The notes below the pieces were generated by a model. That model was not told the origin of the DNA and did no database searches. It saw only the letters and a program-made list of their open reading frames with translations. Shown here piece by piece: positions 62,201 to 64,000 of a stretch of DNA of 64,000 nucleotides. Location of the stretch: assembly GCA_947381965.1 (NCBI GenBank), contig CANCXX010000011.1, forward strand, positions 1-64,000, written 5' to 3'. This stretch comes from an uncultured bacterium (GTDB taxonomy: Bacteria; Bacillota; Clostridia; Lachnospirales; Lachnospiraceae). Made by a program: the position numbers and the translations under genes. Position 1 is the first letter of the stretch, and every line of letters begins with the position of its first letter.

Positions 62201-62512
62201 CTATAGATAAATTCTTGTTGCTGCCAGCTGGCAGTTCAGCATTTCCATCTGATACATTTTTTTAGCCTGTTCCTCCATTTCCCCTGATATCATAAGAAGC
62301 TCATCCGCCTCTGCTGCAATCCGGGCGCTTATCCGAACCTCCTTTCCTGACAAAATATCTTCACAGGCACTATTCCAGCTGCTTTTATTTTCACAGATAA
62401 TCTGCATCAGCTCATCTTCCGCCTTTTCTTTCAGCGCTGTGGCCAGATTGCGGAGCTGCTCTGATAACTGCATAATCTCTGTAAAATGCATCTCAATTTT
62501 CTGGGGCGACAT
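62201..62512 (-). CDS. WXG100-like protein 3 (WxS variant)
   Basis: The start is ATG 62512 after GGAAGGGAG. The 103-residue helical protein has Trp46-Asn-Ser48 in place of WxG (KSSWNSACEDILSG) and no YxxxD/E near the C-terminus. It overlaps the preceding gene by 20 bp. It is likely a divergent WXG100 partner or a cytosolic chaperone. Confidence 0.7.
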   Translation of the reverse strand: MSPQKIEMHFTEIMQLSEQLRNLATALKEKAEDELMQIICENKSSWNSACEDILSGKEVRISARIAAEADELLMISGEMEEQAKKMYQMEMLNCQLAATRIYL

Positions 62513-62789
62513 TTTTATTACTCCCTTCCGCACTCTCATAAGCTGTTCCAATATCCCCCAACATTACCAGCCGGGCTTTTAGGACTTTAAAAGCTTTTAT
62601 TCCCTCTTCTTTACGGTTCCGAAACTGTCTTTCCGCTTCCTTTACCGGTGAGCCCGACAGATATTGCTCTAGCTTTTCCCCATAATCCATCCCCTCCAAA
62701 AAGGCGCTTTCCGCCTGCTTGAGCATAAATGTCCATTCTTCCTTTCTTTGCAGTAAATATTCTGGTGTTACTCTTATTTTTTCTCCCAA
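62493..62789 (-). CDS. WXG100-like protein 2 (no WxG), TTG start
   Basis: The start codon is TTG (62789-62787), with AAGGAGG eleven bases upstream; there is no ATG near. The 98-residue helical protein starts like a WXG100 (KIRVTPEYLLQRKEEWTFML) but has a YLSG turn at 43-46 without Trp. It keeps YxxxE near the end (TAYESAEGSN). The overlap with the next gene suggests coupled translation. Confidence 0.68.
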   Translation of the reverse strand: MGEKIRVTPEYLLQRKEEWTFMLKQAESAFLEGMDYGEKLEQYLSGSPVKEAERQFRNRKEEGIKAFKVLKARLVMLGDIGTAYESAEGSNKNVAPEN

Positions 62790-62813
62790 ATCTATTCCAC
62801 CCTCCTTAAATAT

Positions 62814-63116
62814 CTATTTGATTTCTTCCGCCGCTTTAATCAGCCTGCTTTCAGTTTGCGCCAGTTTCTCCGCCATCTCCCCGGCCTTAAAAATAAGTCC
62901 TTCTATATCCAGTATACAATCCCTCAAATTTCCAAGTTCCTTTTGAAATCCTTTATCCCATAATTCCTTTGCACTGCTCTCCCAGATGGCGGACAGCTTT
63001 TGCTCTTCCACTTCCAAAACAGAAAGTAAATCCTTTATCCTGGTGATACATCTTTGCATACGATCCTTCCAGCTATTAAATCCATCCGCCATCAGCCCTA
63101 CTGTCTGCTCCCTCAT
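62814..63116 (-). CDS. WXG100-like protein 1 (WxS variant)
   Basis: The start is ATG 63116 after AAGGAGGGGAC; a longer frame runs back into the palindromic element and is rejected. The 100-residue protein has helices flanking Trp45-Glu-Ser47 (LSAIWESSAKELWDKGF). No YxxxD/E is seen. It is the first WXG100-like gene after the 92-bp element. Confidence 0.7.
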   Translation of the reverse strand: MREQTVGLMADGFNSWKDRMQRCITRIKDLLSVLEVEEQKLSAIWESSAKELWDKGFQKELGNLRDCILDIEGLIFKAGEMAEKLAQTESRLIKAAEEIK

Positions 63117-63141
63117 GTCCCCTCCTTTCCAAATGCCGCAT

Positions 63142-63233
63142 CTAGAGCGCGTTTGAAAAATGCTTCCCAGCAAATGTGGGGACGCGGTTTTCCGCGTGCA
63201 GATGTTGGAAATGATTTTTCAAACACGCTCTAG
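63142..63233. repeat. 92-bp MITE-like palindromic element inside the type VII operon
   Basis: The terminal inverted repeats of 20 bp (CTAGAGCGCGTTTGAAAAAT and ATTTTTCAAACACGCTCTAG) differ at one base. Inside is a perfect hairpin ACGCGG-TTTT-CCGCGT (63182-63197) flanked by CCAGCA/TGTTGG. The whole element can fold into one long stem. It separates the YukD-like gene from the WXG100 genes. Confidence 0.75.
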
Positions 63234-63341
63234 GCAATTGCGAAACTCCTAAACTAGCTAAGTATTCTGACAATTTATTTTGCGAAAAGCCTTATACACC
63301 ATGGAAGTCAACAACTCCGCAGCAGTCGCCAAATGTACAGG

Positions 63342-63590
63342 CTATACTAAAATCAGTCTTTCTCCGTCGCCCACCCCCTGTTGCCACAGCCCTTTGTCTT
63401 CATCTAAAAAACGCTCCTGTCCAAAGGCATAAAGTCTTATGCCACTTTTCTTTTCCACATACAGACCTTCCTTTCGCCCTATCAGGTACAAAATATCATC
63501 GATCAGCTGCCCTGTCTGCTTCTCTTCTTCCAGTTCAAAGTCGTATATCTTATCCAGCGCCGGAACCTGTACGTCTACCAAAATCATCAT
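63342..63590 (-). CDS. YukD/EsaB-like ubiquitin-fold protein
   Basis: The 82-residue protein has the beta-grasp pattern of YukD/EsaB: MMILVDVQVPALDKIYDFELEEE, helix TGQLIDDILYLIGRKEG, and the end GVGDGERLILV. These small proteins are standard components of T7SSb loci and regulate secretion. It overlaps the upstream gene by 4 bp. About 225 bp containing the palindromic element separate it from the next gene. Confidence 0.82.
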   Translation of the reverse strand: MMILVDVQVPALDKIYDFELEEEKQTGQLIDDILYLIGRKEGLYVEKKSGIRLYAFGQERFLDEDKGLWQQGVGDGERLILV

Positions 63591-63979
63591 CTCTCATTAT
63601 CCTTTCCGTATCTTAACAGCTGAATCCGATGGGTTTTACTTCCATTTCCTTCTTTAAAATACCCAATTCCCGGTTCCTCCCGCCGGGTCTGCTCTCCATA
63701 TCCAAGATCATCAAAAGAAAGCGCTCTCTGGGATGCCACATTTCCACCCAAATGGATTCCATACTGCCAGGATATAAATTCACGGAAAAAAGCAGTTCCT
63801 GCTGCCTCATAATCCCTCTCCGGGTGAAAAATACCAGCTATAAAACCAATGCTTTCCCTACCCATAGCCGCCTGTTCCCAAAAATTCATCCTGATATCCC
63901 GAACTTCACAGGCTCTGTACAGATAACCACAGAATTTAGCCATATCCGCAATAAAAACACAGACTATTTCACTTTCCAT
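63587..63979 (-). CDS. unrecognised type VII locus protein (5' end may lie outside window)
   Basis: The frame MESEIVCVFIADMAKFCGYLY is open to the right edge, so the ATG at 63979 may not be the true start; no strong ribosome site is seen close to it. The 130-residue product contains Trp and Gly-rich segments (FISWQYGIHLGGNVASQRAL) and no membrane helix. I do not recognise the family. The 4-bp overlap with the YukD-like gene indicates translational coupling and a role in the same system. Confidence 0.6.
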   Translation of the reverse strand: MESEIVCVFIADMAKFCGYLYRACEVRDIRMNFWEQAAMGRESIGFIAGIFHPERDYEAAGTAFFREFISWQYGIHLGGNVASQRALSFDDLGYGEQTRREEPGIGYFKEGNGSKTHRIQLLRYGKDNER

Positions 63980-64000
63980 CTTCTGTTTTCTGTCCTTCCA

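Noticed and set aside
63117..63173. Longer N-terminus for the first WXG100-like gene
   Set aside because: The extension is encoded by the palindromic element, while a strong AGGAGG site precedes the ATG at 63116.
1..64000. CRISPR arrays, tRNA or rRNA genes
   Set aside because: No regularly spaced repeats, cloverleaf-type sequences or rRNA-like stretches were noticed on either strand; a dedicated search was not possible.

Overview
The window looks like a chromosomal segment of an anaerobic, spore-forming-type gut Clostridia, most likely Lachnospiraceae. The reasons are the gene families (Csp-like S8 protease, DUF5348 and DUF6870 proteins, tandem large serine recombinases, AGGAGG-type ribosome sites, a clostridial chemotaxis cluster, WXG100 proteins) and the many O2-free redox enzymes. 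No rRNA, tRNA or CRISPR array was seen. Family names come from reading the proteins; no database search was possible.

Region 1 (1-19.2 kb, almost all minus strand) is a redox and detoxification island of about 21 genes plus a LysR regulator (18306-19193). It contains three surface-anchored flavodoxins, four other lipoproteins (three alpha/beta hydrolases, one of them fused to a cyclophilin-like domain, and a DUF362 protein), three aldo/keto reductases, two iron-type alcohol dehydrogenases (one with two metal-binding His replaced), a cupin, a carboxymuconolactone decarboxylase-like protein, a SnoaL-like protein, an ArsP-type permease, flavin reductases and a DUF4405 cytochrome. Three copies of one promoter about 76 bp long (5178-5253, 12998-13073, 18216-18291) drive three operons. 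Each has a T-N11-A LysR box centred near -65, an inverted repeat near -35 and a TATAAT-like -10 at fixed spacing, so the island reads as one LysR regulon.

Region 2 (19.3-28.0 kb) is an integrated-element remnant: a coupled SymE-DUF5348-ParA-ParB operon, a non-coding zone with a perfect 18-bp palindrome (candidate parS) inside larger inverted repeats, three overlapping large serine recombinases and a DUF6870 protein. No relaxase or conjugation gene is present.

Region 3 (28.0-36.8 kb) is a sugar locus. An HPr, a GH36 alpha-galactosidase, an amylosucrase-like GH13 enzyme and a HAD phosphatase (minus) face a sucrose/beta-glucoside-type PTS EIIBCA and a LacI regulator (plus). Both divergent promoters have a LacI/CcpA-like operator just downstream of the start site.

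Region 4 (36.9-57.9 kb): an S8 (Csp-like) protease gene is cut in two. Its central/C-terminal part is at 36.9-38.2 kb and its N-terminal part at 57.4-57.8 kb, same strand, with complementary breakpoints at the codon after the catalytic IDSG motif. The 19.2 kb between them holds 14 co-oriented genes: a chemotaxis/two-component cluster (Hpt, HD-GYP regulator, soluble histidine kinase, degenerate HD regulator, CheR, CheB, CheY, CheA, CheW, MCP), GltX, a heterodimeric ABC exporter, and a CoA-disulfide reductase-rhodanese-siroheme reductase-ferredoxin fusion.

Region 5 (58-64 kb) has an AraC regulator overlapping tail-to-tail with a degenerate alpha-hydroxy-acid oxidase homologue, then a type VII secretion locus running in from the right edge: an unrecognised protein, a YukD/EsaB-like protein, five WXG100-type small proteins and a DUF2974 lipase-like candidate effector. 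A 92-bp MITE-like palindromic element interrupts this operon.
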